Shown here: one piece after another, positions 1-6,389 of the stretch
How positions within the stretch are numbered: position 1 is the stretch's first letter
How the letters are laid out: every line of letters begins with the position of its first letter
Source: Syntrophomonadaceae bacterium
GTDB taxonomy: Bacteria; Bacillota; Dethiobacteria; DTU022
Direction: 5' to 3'
NCBI GenBank assembly: GCA_003553305.1
Contig: PWEB01000146.1
Coordinates: 1 to 8,553 of the forward strand
DNA length: 8,553 nt
The notes under the pieces: model-generated
What the model saw: only the letters and a program-made list of their open reading frames with translations
The model's database searches: none
Told to the model about the DNA's origin: nothing
Translations under genes and position numbers: made by a program

Positions 1-90
1 CATGTATAAAAAGCAGCCTGCCTTGCAATCTTTTCCTGTGCTCTGGAAAGATCCAAATGCCAGGCCGCAGCTTTGCTTTATCGATGGTTG

Positions 91-122
91 AAATAAAACC
101 GGACGGCCAGGTGACCGTCCGG
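91..122 (-). terminator. Intrinsic terminator of the osmoprotectant transporter operon
   Basis: On the minus strand an 8-bp perfect stem (CCGGACGG paired with CCGTCCGG, positions 99-106 and 115-122) with an 8-base loop is followed directly by TTTTATTT. This is the standard shape of a Rho-independent terminator. It lies about 40 bases past the stop codon of the substrate-binding protein gene, so it closes the three-gene operon and argues that no further operon member (such as an ATPase) follows to the left. The remaining bases 1-90 hold no gene that I can recognise. Confidence 0.88.
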
Positions 123-162
123 ATAGAAGCTTTAGCTTAACTTTGCCTTTCGCCAGCTCTTT

Positions 163-1125
163 TTATTCAATAAACCCTTCTTCTAAGAGCCACTCTTCAG
201 CGACTTCGCTTGGAAGATCGCCATCAATATCTACTTTCATGTTCATAGCGGCCATCATTTCAGAATCCAGGGCATGGGCAATGGGATTGAGGATGTCTGC
301 AATCTGCGGCAGTTCCTGCAAGGTTTCCTCGCGTAATGTGGGAGCGCAGTTGTAAACCGGGTGGAAGTTTTTATCGTCTTCTAAGTTAACCAGTTCGTAA
401 GCTGCGATCCGGCCATCTGTTGCGTACCCCATTGAAACCGACACATCTCCTTCTTTCAGAGAATCATAAACAATTCCTGCATCCATGGGAAGTGCTTCTT
501 CGAACTCAAAGTTGTACAGTTCCTGCAAACCTGGATAACCATCATCCCGAATGGTGTATTCATGGTCACTGGCCAAATTCCATTCACCAGGTTCCGGCGC
601 TTCAACTCCTTCATTAATTGCGTTAGCCAGGTCACTGATACTCTCAATGCCAAGTTCGTCGGCATCTTCCTGCCGCATCATGATGGTGTAGGTGTTATTA
701 AAAGGTGTATAGTCTAACCAGACTATCTGGTTTTCTTCAATGTCTGTTTCTGTAACTACATCATAGCATTCCTGCGGGTCGGTTATTGCTTCATCGTGAC
801 CAAGAATTGAGATTAAAGCAGTTCCTGTGTATTCCCAGTATAGATCAACATCTCCCGCTTCAAGAGCTTCACGGACCATACTTGTTCCGCCCAGGCCGGT
901 TTCATCAACTGTTGGAATGCCATGGTGTTCTAAGGCATAAATGGCGATCTGCCCTAAAACCAGCTGCTCGGTGTATTCCTTCGAGCCTACCACGACTTCT
1001 GTATCAATTACTTCATCTTCCTCCACTGCATCGTCAACCTCTTCAGTTTCGCAACCAATTACAAACAATAAGCCTGCTAACATTAACAATACTAACGATA
1101 TTGTCATCATACGTTTCACTGTCAT
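163..1125 (-). CDS. Osmoprotectant (glycine betaine/carnitine/choline) ABC transporter substrate-binding lipoprotein, OpuCC/OsmF-like
   Basis: Extracytoplasmic binding protein that would capture a quaternary-ammonium compatible solute and pass it to the two permeases encoded just upstream. Its 320 residues fit the family. A lipoprotein signal (basic start, hydrophobic run, lipobox VIGC with Cys25) is followed by a very acidic linker and then the OpuAC-type domain. Visible family blocks are GSKEYTEQLVLGQ (about 48-60), YWEYTGTA (about 97-104), SDHEYTIRDDGYPGL, MDAGIVYDSLKEGDV and GYATDGRIAAYEL. The aromatic residues in these blocks are those that usually cage the trimethylammonium group. An excellent AAGGGGG Shine-Dalgarno sequence (1136-1142) lies 10 bases before the ATG. 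This is the last gene of the operon, after two permeases. The exact ligand cannot be told from sequence. The strong acidity is an observation; a salty or alkaline habitat is inference. Confidence 0.93.
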   Translation of the reverse strand: MTVKRMMTISLVLLMLAGLLFVIGCETEEVDDAVEEDEVIDTEVVVGSKEYTEQLVLGQIAIYALEHHGIPTVDETGLGGTSMVREALEAGDVDLYWEYTGTALISILGHDEAITDPQECYDVVTETDIEENQIVWLDYTPFNNTYTIMMRQEDADELGIESISDLANAINEGVEAPEPGEWNLASDHEYTIRDDGYPGLQELYNFEFEEALPMDAGIVYDSLKEGDVSVSMGYATDGRIAAYELVNLEDDKNFHPVYNCAPTLREETLQELPQIADILNPIAHALDSEMMAAMNMKVDIDGDLPSEVAEEWLLEEGFIE

Positions 1126-1184
1126 AAATTTCAGTCCCCCTTGTTTAATTTAAATAATATAGTAGCATTCAGAACGTAAAAAGC

Positions 1185-1913
1185 CTAATGCCATCTAACC
1201 AACCCCTTCTGTACCTGACCTATGGTATTGTCAAGTAAAATTGCAGTTATAGCGGCTAAGGACGCGCCGGTAAAAATAACCATATCACGTCCCAAAGATA
1301 TTCCCGCTACTATTAGATCACCAAGACCGCCTCCGCCAATAAAGGTAGCCATGGCAGCGGTGCCCACGTTAATAACAATTGCTGTCCGGATGCCTGCGAC
1401 GGTTATTGGAAAAGCAAGAGGCAATTCTATGCGGGTCAAGACGCGAAATGGGGTCATGCCCATCCCCTTTGCCGATTCAATGATGCTGGATGGCACCTGG
1501 ACAATACCGGCAAAAGTATTGCGCAAAATAGGAAGAATGGAGTAAAGGAAAAGAGCAAAAACCGCCATTCTAAAACCAATTCCCATAATGACGAAAAACA
1601 AGGCAAGAATGGCCAGTGGTGGGACAGTTTGTCCTATGTTCACTATACTTTCGACTACCTTTCCAACGTAGTAAAACTTTGGACGGGAAAGCAAAACCCC
1701 GCCTAAAATACCAATAGGGATTGCCCCGATCATCGAGACAAGCATTAACAGTAAATGCTGCCGCAGGGCCTTTGCCATATTTTCATAACTAAGGACTCGC
1801 TCTACTAAACCATCAGTAGGGTTATGTACCACGTATATTACGATAGCAATGCCTGCTGCAATTAAAAACAGAGGGTAAATATAATCTTGCCAGCGTATAT
1901 GTCGCATAACCAA
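1185..1913 (-). CDS. Osmoprotectant ABC transporter permease, OpuCB/OpuCD-like
   Basis: Inner-membrane channel subunit of a betaine/carnitine/choline importer (BPD-type permease). The 242 residues begin with a membrane helix at about 11-29, then a periplasmic loop (HNPTDGLVERVLSYENMAKA), then the permease core of about five helices. The coupling-helix EAA loop is clear at about 142-175 (ESAKGMGMTPFRVLTRIELP, then PITVAGIRTA), as is the late GGGGLGDLIVAGI motif. The start shown is TTG at 1913. An in-frame ATG at 1907 is only two codons later, and the AAGGATAGGA ribosome binding site would serve either, so the true start is open by 6 bases. It is second in the minus-strand operon, about 100 bases after the other permease and 59 bases before the binding-protein gene. 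It probably pairs with the other permease as a heterodimer. Confidence 0.92.
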   Translation of the reverse strand: MVMRHIRWQDYIYPLFLIAAGIAIVIYVVHNPTDGLVERVLSYENMAKALRQHLLLMLVSMIGAIPIGILGGVLLSRPKFYYVGKVVESIVNIGQTVPPLAILALFFVIMGIGFRMAVFALFLYSILPILRNTFAGIVQVPSSIIESAKGMGMTPFRVLTRIELPLAFPITVAGIRTAIVINVGTAAMATFIGGGGLGDLIVAGISLGRDMVIFTGASLAAITAILLDNTIGQVQKGLVRWH

Positions 1914-1979
1914 TCCTATCCTTCCTAGTCAATACTAATAAGCTATTTTTGTTGGTTCATAAAAATTCTTTTACTGACG

Positions 1980-1994
1980 GGGGCTCAGCGCCCC
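1980..1994 (-). other. Small GC-rich hairpin between the two permease genes
   Basis: GGGGC (1980-1984) and GCCCC (1990-1994) form a 5-bp stem with a 5-base loop in the roughly 100-base gap between the permease genes. No T-run follows on the minus strand, so it does not look like a terminator. It could stabilise or pause the operon transcript, but that is a guess. Confidence 0.3.
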
Positions 1995-2012
1995 GGAAAT
2001 TATTTAATTCTT

Positions 2013-2786
2013 TCAGCTTGATAATTGCCTGTCTTCCCTGCCCTTACTCCTGAGGGTAAATATGCGTTCAGCCCAGGACAAAATATAATCAAATATGAGG
2101 GCAATGATTGATACCCCAATTGCGCCAACTATAATCATCTCTTCACTTGATCTGGAAATACCCTGGAAAATAAGCTCTCCCAGGCCGCCTGCACCGACGT
2201 ATGCTGTAACTGCAGCAATACCGACAATCATAACTGTAGCGGTCCGTATGCCGGCCATGATTACGGGCATGGCAAGAGGGATTTTGATCTTGGTCAGCAC
2301 CCGCCATTCAGTCATACCCATGCCAGTAGCTGATTCGATGATGACCGGGTCAATCTCTATAATACCTGTGTAGGTATTGCGAACAATCGGCAGGAGGCTA
2401 TAAAGGATCAGGGCAACAACCCCGGTGGTAAAACCAATCCCGAAAAAGGGGACCATCATCCCAAGCATTGCGATACTTGGAACAGTCATTAGCACCTGGC
2501 ACACCGCAAGCACTGTATCCGCCGCTTTTGCATAATAGCTAATGATAATTCCTACTATTACAGATACAATAACGGCAATGCCGATGGAAACAAACACCAG
2601 CCAAAGGTGTTCCAGCAAAAGATTCCAAACTATTTCGCCACGGCGGTCCAGGTAGTTAATAACGTCCATAAAAAGCGAAGGATTCTCAGCTTGAGCCGTA
2701 AGATAAACTCCAACATTGAACGGCGCCAAGCAAAGCGAGAAAAAACTATCAGATAGGGAATGGATGAGCCGGTCACCTCTTTGCAT
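2013..2786 (-). CDS. Osmoprotectant ABC transporter permease, OpuCB/OpuCD-like (first gene of operon)
   Basis: Second channel subunit of the same importer. The family core begins at MDVINYLDRRGEIVW, followed by about five to six membrane helices. The EAA loop is ESATGMGMTEWRVLTKIKIP followed by PVIMAGIRTA, and the late motif is GAGGLGELIFQGI. The frame from the ATG at 2786 gives 257 residues, but about 39 N-terminal residues precede the point where homologues usually begin. The internal ATG at 2669 would give 218 residues, the usual family length. Neither ATG has a good ribosome binding site. An AAAGAGGTG sequence lies inside the first codons (about 2774-2782) but no in-frame start codon sits at a proper distance from it. 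I give the longer form and consider the shorter one at least as likely. It heads the operon and no ATP-binding subunit precedes it. Confidence 0.88.
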   Translation of the reverse strand: MQRGDRLIHSLSDSFFSLCLAPFNVGVYLTAQAENPSLFMDVINYLDRRGEIVWNLLLEHLWLVFVSIGIAVIVSVIVGIIISYYAKAADTVLAVCQVLMTVPSIAMLGMMVPFFGIGFTTGVVALILYSLLPIVRNTYTGIIEIDPVIIESATGMGMTEWRVLTKIKIPLAMPVIMAGIRTATVMIVGIAAVTAYVGAGGLGELIFQGISRSSEEMIIVGAIGVSIIALIFDYILSWAERIFTLRSKGREDRQLSS

Positions 2787-3181
2787 TGATGCTTGGTCAA
2801 TATATAAGTTTTAAGTTAATAAGAACATATTATTACTTATATCGATTTGCTTAACCTAAACTATATTAAGTATATACAAAAATACAACGATATCAAGTAA
2901 ATGTCAAGAGATATTTGACCTGCTCTTAATGGTATTTAAGAACCTGTGATCAAGGGTTGTAGGGTTTTAAAATATATTCGACGGTGATGTCAAGATGTCC
3001 TTTTTTTATTCTACACATAGTGTCCCTCTGCATAGACAGTTTTCAACTTCAATTTCCGAAACACAAGTCCTTGCATGAATATTTGCCAAACAAACCTTGC
3101 AGTGTTAAGCTTGTTTCAATATCAGCAGGAAAGAATTTTACCCTAATTTCGCTAATTTACACGGGTGCGAGGTTTAACGAA
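2787..3181. other. Divergent intergenic region between transporter operon and photolyase
   Basis: This AT-rich stretch separates the minus-strand transporter operon from the plus-strand photolyase gene. It holds the candidate operon promoter listed separately. A plus-strand TTGACC (2915-2920) has no well-spaced -10 box, so I cannot place the photolyase promoter. An open frame from 2984 joins the photolyase gene in frame, but its protein shows no family likeness. No strong hairpin or riboswitch-like structure was seen by eye. Confidence 0.5.
2869..2896 (-). promoter_or_regulatory. Candidate sigma-A promoter of the transporter operon
   Basis: Read on the minus strand, TTGATA (2896-2891) and TATACT (2874-2869) are separated by 16 bases. 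Each box matches the consensus at 5 of 6 positions. It would start transcription near 2862, upstream of both possible starts of the first permease. A second, weaker option nearby is TTGACA (2907-2902) with TATTTT (2884-2879), spaced 17 bases. In AT-rich DNA such matches occur by chance, so confidence is moderate. Confidence 0.5.
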
Positions 3182-4573
3182 ATGACTTCAGGTATTGATC
3201 TAAACAGGGTGAAAAAGCTTAATTCCCAGGATACTGGCACTGGCCCGGTAGTTTACTGGATGAGCAGGGATCAGCGAATCAGGGATAACTGGGCCCTGTT
3301 ATATGCCCAGGAACTGGCCCTGGCAAAAAAGCAGCCCCTGGTGGTAGTTTTTTGCCTGGTTCCAGAGTTTTTGGGAGCTGCTTTGCGGCAGTACCGTTTC
3401 ATGCTGCAGGGGCTTGCCGAGCTGGAACAGGATTTACGCAAATTAAAGATCGCCTTTTCCCTGTTAACCGGGAATCCTGTAGAAAAAATCCCCGGATTCT
3501 GCCGGGAAACAGCAGCCGGCGCCCTGGTCTGCGATTTTTCACCTCTGCGCATTCAAACGGACTGGAAAGAAAAGGTGGCCTCGAACCTGCCTTTAGCCTT
3601 CTTCGAGGTAGACGCTCACAACATAGTGCCCTGCCGGCTGGCTTCAAGTAAGCAGGAATATGCAGCCTATACCTTCCGCCCTAAAATCAATAAACTGCTG
3701 CCGGTTTACCTGACAGATATTCCTGCACCGCAGGCTCATCCCTACCCCTCTGCTCATTTAAAGCAGGGTGATCAGATTACCGACTGGAAGGCTGCGGAAA
3801 ATGCCCTCTTCCTGGGTCAGTCGGTTCCGCCGGTAAGCGGGTTTAAGCCCGGGGAAACAGCCGGCAGGGAAGCAATGGAGCACTTTATTAGCAATAAACT
3901 CCCTTTTTACGATCGGGACCGCAACGACCCTATCCTAAACGGTCAGTCAAACCTTTCGCCTTACCTGCATTTCGGTCAGCTTTCCGCCCAGAGGCTTGCC
4001 TGCGCGATCAGCAGGGCCGGCGCAGGTGAAGGGTCTTCTTTAGAAGCATCGAAAGAAGCTTATTTAGAAGAACTGGTGGTGCGCCGGGAGCTTTCCGACA
4101 ACTACTGCTTCTACAACCGGGCATACGACTCTACTGCCGGGTTTCCCCGCTGGGCCCGGGAAACCATGGAAGTGCACAGGAACGATCCCAGGGAATATAT
4201 TTACCCGCTGGCTGATTTCGAAGGGGCCCGCACGCACGATCAGCTCTGGAATGCTGCCCAAAATGAAATGGTTTATACCGGTAAGATGCACGGCTACATG
4301 CGTATGTACTGGGCTAAAAAGATCCTTGAATGGACACAAAATCCAGAACAGGCCATGGAATTTGCCATCTACTTAAACGATAAATATTCGCTGGACGGGC
4401 GCGATCCCAACGGTTACAGCGGCGTAGCCTGGAGCATCGGCGGGGTGCACGACCGGGCCTGGGGCGAGCGGCCCGTCTTCGGCAAGGTTCGCTACATGAG
4501 TTACAAGGGCAGCAAATCGAAGTTCAACATCGAGGCCTATATTTCAAAGGTCCGCGCTTTCATGGATGGATAA
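3182..4573 (+). CDS. phr: Class II deoxyribodipyrimidine (CPD) photolyase
   Basis: FAD enzyme that uses blue/near-UV light to split cyclobutane pyrimidine dimers in DNA. The class II type is shown by VYWMSRDQR with DNWALLYAQ following in the N-terminal antenna domain (about 24-45), by GKMHGYMRMYWAKKILEW (from about 367), and by GRDPNGY (406-412) with GGVHDRAWGERPVFGK (HDRAW at 423-427) in the FAD and DNA-binding domain. The tryptophans in the last two blocks suit the class II electron-transfer chain. I chose the ATG at 3182, not the upstream in-frame start at 2984. A GAGG ribosome binding site lies about 9 bases before it, the resulting 463 residues match the roughly 460 of known class II enzymes, and the skipped 66 residues are not family-like. 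The gene stands alone, divergent from the transporter. The protein appears intact. The antenna chromophore cannot be told from sequence. Confidence 0.94.
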   Translation: MTSGIDLNRVKKLNSQDTGTGPVVYWMSRDQRIRDNWALLYAQELALAKKQPLVVVFCLVPEFLGAALRQYRFMLQGLAELEQDLRKLKIAFSLLTGNPVEKIPGFCRETAAGALVCDFSPLRIQTDWKEKVASNLPLAFFEVDAHNIVPCRLASSKQEYAAYTFRPKINKLLPVYLTDIPAPQAHPYPSAHLKQGDQITDWKAAENALFLGQSVPPVSGFKPGETAGREAMEHFISNKLPFYDRDRNDPILNGQSNLSPYLHFGQLSAQRLACAISRAGAGEGSSLEASKEAYLEELVVRRELSDNYCFYNRAYDSTAGFPRWARETMEVHRNDPREYIYPLADFEGARTHDQLWNAAQNEMVYTGKMHGYMRMYWAKKILEWTQNPEQAMEFAIYLNDKYSLDGRDPNGYSGVAWSIGGVHDRAWGERPVFGKVRYMSYKGSKSKFNIEAYISKVRAFMDG

Positions 4574-4655
4574 GCTTATCAAAAGATAAATATAAAGCAA
4601 TGAAATTCTTGTGTGCGCTCATCTATATATACCCAAAGTGGGAGTGTGTAGTTTT

Positions 4656-4829
4656 ATGCAAAAAGTAGTCAATAAATATAAGCTGCACGAGCAGCCAGAT
4701 GATTATAATTACTGGAAAAGTAAGATATACCAGGAACGCATAGCTGGTCTTGAGCAGACCAGAGAAGAGTATAATTCCTGGAAGTGCAATGGCTGGGTAA
4801 AGACTTCAAAGAGTTTATCGTATTGTTAA
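4656..4829 (+). CDS. Small conserved protein, partner of nucleotidyltransferase-type toxin genes; C-terminus apparently frameshifted
   Basis: A 57-residue frame from the ATG at 4656 carries KVVNKYKLHEQ, DYNYWKSKIYQERIAGLEQ and REEYNSWK. From memory, these match a small uncharacterised family often found just before MNT-type nucleotidyltransferase genes. Family members usually end with a run like (F/L)QRVYRIVK. That run is present here, but in another reading frame from about 4804 (LQRVYRIVKQ), so the last 15 or so residues of this frame are probably the result of an indel near 4790-4803. A GGGAG at 4640-4644 is a modest ribosome binding site about 11 bases before the start. An earlier in-frame ATG at 4611 would add 15 unlikely residues. 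Function is unknown; the gene is probably damaged. Confidence 0.5.
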   Translation: MQKVVNKYKLHEQPDDYNYWKSKIYQERIAGLEQTREEYNSWKCNGWVKTSKSLSYC

Positions 4830-4886
4830 ACAAAAACAACGTGTAATATTTGGTTGTAGGCGGCTATGCAGTTACTGTCCACGGGT
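4799..4886 (+). pseudogene. N-terminal remnant of an MNT-type nucleotidyltransferase
   Basis: The plus frame starting KDFKEFIVLLNKNNV is interrupted by a TAA (4844-4846) and continues with YLVVGGYAVTVHG. This is the typical start of small nucleotidyltransferases of the MNT/AbiEii superfamily, where the GG motif is followed further on by catalytic aspartates. Family likeness ends at about 4886, before the catalytic aspartates, where antisense cutA-like sequence begins. No start codon with a good ribosome binding site is left. The family is assigned from motif recognition only. It is a stub of about 29 codons and cannot make an active enzyme. Confidence 0.6.
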
Positions 4887-5018
4887 TTACTCTGCGATCC
4901 ATTCCATGAAAGGTTTGTGCCCCGCGTCTATCTCCCAGGAGATAATACAGGGGACCTCGTAAGGGTGAACCTCATCAACCTGAAAGAATGCTCTGGGCCG
5001 GTTTGTGAAGTCTGCATA
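4887..5018 (-). pseudogene. C-terminal remnant of a CutA-like divalent cation tolerance protein
   Basis: The minus frame reads FFQVDEVHPYEVPCIISWEI and then DAGHKPFMEWIAE before a TAA at 4889-4887. The HPYEVP block followed by a G-x(3)-(Y/F)-x(2)-WI ending is the usual C-terminal third of CutA, a small trimeric protein linked to metal tolerance. There is no start codon in the open stretch, a stop closes it at 5021-5019, and the N-terminal two thirds of the protein are not in the window. It is therefore a gene fragment. The stop lies at the edge of the nucleotidyltransferase stub, which marks a recombination junction near 4886. Confidence 0.6.
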
Positions 5019-5019
5019 T

Positions 5020-5102
5020 TATAAATTCAATGATTTGGCTCAATCTCCTGCTTTAAAGAATGTGTTATTTCAAGATCTAACCCCAGCTCAGTTTATGTGT
5101 TA
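5020..5102 (+). other. Open-frame fragment of unknown origin
   Basis: A plus frame reads YKFNDLAQSPALKNVLFQDL and then TPAQFMC before a TAA at 5100-5102. The composition is protein-like, but I do not recognise the family and no start with a ribosome binding site is seen. It may be another gene remnant in this debris-filled stretch, or simply chance. Confidence 0.2.
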
Positions 5103-5159
5103 AAATTAATTAGACCACATTTTCATCGAGGAGTGTGTTTTCAAATTAGTAACCGGGTA

Positions 5160-5852
5160 ATGACCATAAATATGATGAAAGTATGTCAAGACATAGCAAG
5201 TCAAAGATTTGCTCAAAAGTATTACCTCTCAGGTGGGACGGCTTTAGCCCTGCAAATCGAGCATCGCAAATCTATTGCTCTTGATTTTTTTACTGCTACA
5301 AATATTGATGCTGAAGAATTGGTTGCCTGGTCAGGCCATCATTATCCAGAAAAAGATTATGAGATTGTTTTTCGAAAGGCTGATCAGGTTGATCTAAGAC
5401 TATTGGGGACAAAAATCAGTTTTATCCATTATCCCTTTCCGATCATCAATAGTTTCCTTGACGGAGCGAATGTTAGCTCCGGATTGAAAGAGCTTAAAAT
5501 TTCTTCTGTCAAGGAAATTGCTTTAATGAAAGCTTATGTGTTGGGCAGGAGAACTTCTTTTAGAGATTACATTGATCTTTATTACTTGCTTAAAAAACCA
5601 TACAGTAGCCTTGAAGAGATTATCAGGGATTGTAGTAAAAAATATGTTTTAGGGGGAGAAAAGGTCTTTTCAGAAAAGTTATTCTTGCAGCAACTGTCCT
5701 ATACTGAAGATATAACTGACAAGCAAGAAGCATTAAGCCTGGTATTGGAGAAATCATTAACTTCTGAGGCTATAGAAGGTTTTTTAAGAAGCCAGGTATC
5801 TGCTTATATGAGAATACTGGGTAATCATGACCAGGAGAAAGGTGGTCTATAA
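5160..5852 (+). CDS. AbiEii/AbiGii-family nucleotidyltransferase toxin, first catalytic Asp lost
   Basis: Full-length member (about 230 residues) of the AbiEii nucleotidyltransferase toxins, which belong to abortive-infection and type IV-like toxin-antitoxin systems. The N-terminal motif YYLSGGTALALQIEHRKS is clear. The next motif, normally S-x-D-(L/F)-D-F-F, reads SIALDFF, so the first metal-binding Asp is Ala and only the second remains. The usual GHR is also EHR. The later block EIALMKAYVLGRR with FRDYIDLYYLLKK is well kept. Start: ATG at 5160, beginning MTINMMK, as in relatives. The frame can extend to a GTG at 5097, but the extra residues are not family-like; neither start has a good ribosome binding site. 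The stop overlaps the next gene's start (TAATG), so the two are probably co-translated. Activity is doubtful; it may be an inactivated toxin. Confidence 0.82.
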   Translation: MTINMMKVCQDIASQRFAQKYYLSGGTALALQIEHRKSIALDFFTATNIDAEELVAWSGHHYPEKDYEIVFRKADQVDLRLLGTKISFIHYPFPIINSFLDGANVSSGLKELKISSVKEIALMKAYVLGRRTSFRDYIDLYYLLKKPYSSLEEIIRDCSKKYVLGGEKVFSEKLFLQQLSYTEDITDKQEALSLVLEKSLTSEAIEGFLRSQVSAYMRILGNHDQEKGGL

Positions 5853-6112
5853 TGAAACTTCCATCAGAGCTCCATTCACTTTTTTGGCATTGCAATGCAG
5901 AAGTGCTCGATACAGAAACTGCCAAACCACAGATCATCTTAGAGGTCCTGGCCAGGGGTTCTCTTCATCAGATTAAGCTCCTTTACCGGATCTATGATTT
6001 CAATACGGTTGGTCAGGTATTCAGGGCTGATGTTAAGGGAAATAGAACTCTACCCGCCCCCGTTGTTTATCTCTTTAGCGGCCTGTATTTAACTGCGCAG
6101 GAGTTTGAATAA
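5852..6112 (+). CDS. DUF6922-type small protein, probable partner (antitoxin candidate) of the AbiEii-like gene
   Basis: An 86-residue protein beginning LPSELHSLFWHCNAEVLD, followed by ILEVLARGSLHQIKLLYRIY and a hydrophobic end VVYLFSGLYLT. This pattern (LP..L..LFW near the start, then a G-x(4)-I-x-x-L-x-R-x-Y helix pair) fits the DUF6922 family as I remember it. Those genes commonly sit beside AbiEii toxin genes and are thought of as their partners. The ATG shares one base with the toxin stop (TAATG), and AAAGGTGG inside the toxin's last codons serves as the ribosome binding site. In loci I recall, the partner gene usually precedes the toxin; here it follows. A decayed second copy lies about 120 bases downstream. 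The antitoxin role is inferred from context. Confidence 0.72.
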   Translation: MKLPSELHSLFWHCNAEVLDTETAKPQIILEVLARGSLHQIKLLYRIYDFNTVGQVFRADVKGNRTLPAPVVYLFSGLYLTAQEFE

Positions 6113-6232
6113 TACAGGGCATGGCACAGGCACCCGGTGCGTAAGTGGGAACAAAGACGAATTGTTCTTTAAACTCACCTGCAACCAGCTAAAGTTTTTT
6201 ATATGCAGGGAAAAAGGTGATAAAGATGGTTA

Positions 6233-6340
6233 ATGAAACTTCTTCTAGAGCTCCGTTAACTTTTCTGTTATTGCGATGCAGAAGTGCTCGATACAGAATC
6301 TGCCAAAACAAAGATCATCGAAGTTTTGCGCAAAAGTAGA
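6233..6340 (+). pseudogene. Decayed second copy of the DUF6922-type partner gene
   Basis: The sequence from ATG 6233 aligns with the start of the gene at 5852. By hand count about 74 of the first 87 bases are identical, including the stretch GATGCAGAAGTGCTCGATAC. Codon 9 is TAA (6257-6259) where the intact copy has TCA (Ser), and the Trp of the LFW motif is Cys. Past the stop the frame continues CDAEVLDTESAKTKIIEVL before likeness is lost near 6330. The preceding bases (AAAGGTG, then TAATG at 6231-6235) repeat the layout of the intact junction. In-frame codons upstream end EKGDKDG, resembling the EKGGL end of the intact toxin, so the toxin tail may have been copied too. The 120 bases before it show no other gene. 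Confidence 0.75.
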
Positions 6341-6389
6341 TTGTTTACTTATGATTATATCTTCGATGAAACCGTGACACTAACACGCC

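Noticed and set aside
2984..3181. In-frame upstream extension of the photolyase gene (66 residues)
   Set aside because: It has no family likeness and no ribosome binding site, and the ATG at 3182 with GAGG upstream gives the normal class II length.
3271..3651. Several long open frames on both strands inside the photolyase gene
   Set aside because: Arginine- and proline-rich shadows of the GC-richer photolyase coding frame, with no family motifs or ribosome binding sites.
4569..4580. Perfect 12-base palindrome GATAAGCTTATC overlapping the photolyase stop, with a third GATAA after it
   Set aside because: It has no loop and no T-run, so it is not a terminator; there is no evidence that it is a binding site.
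6326..6355. TTGCGC followed by TATGAT as a promoter for the cyclase gene
   Set aside because: The -35 box matches at only 3 of 6 positions and the spacing is 18; too weak to list.
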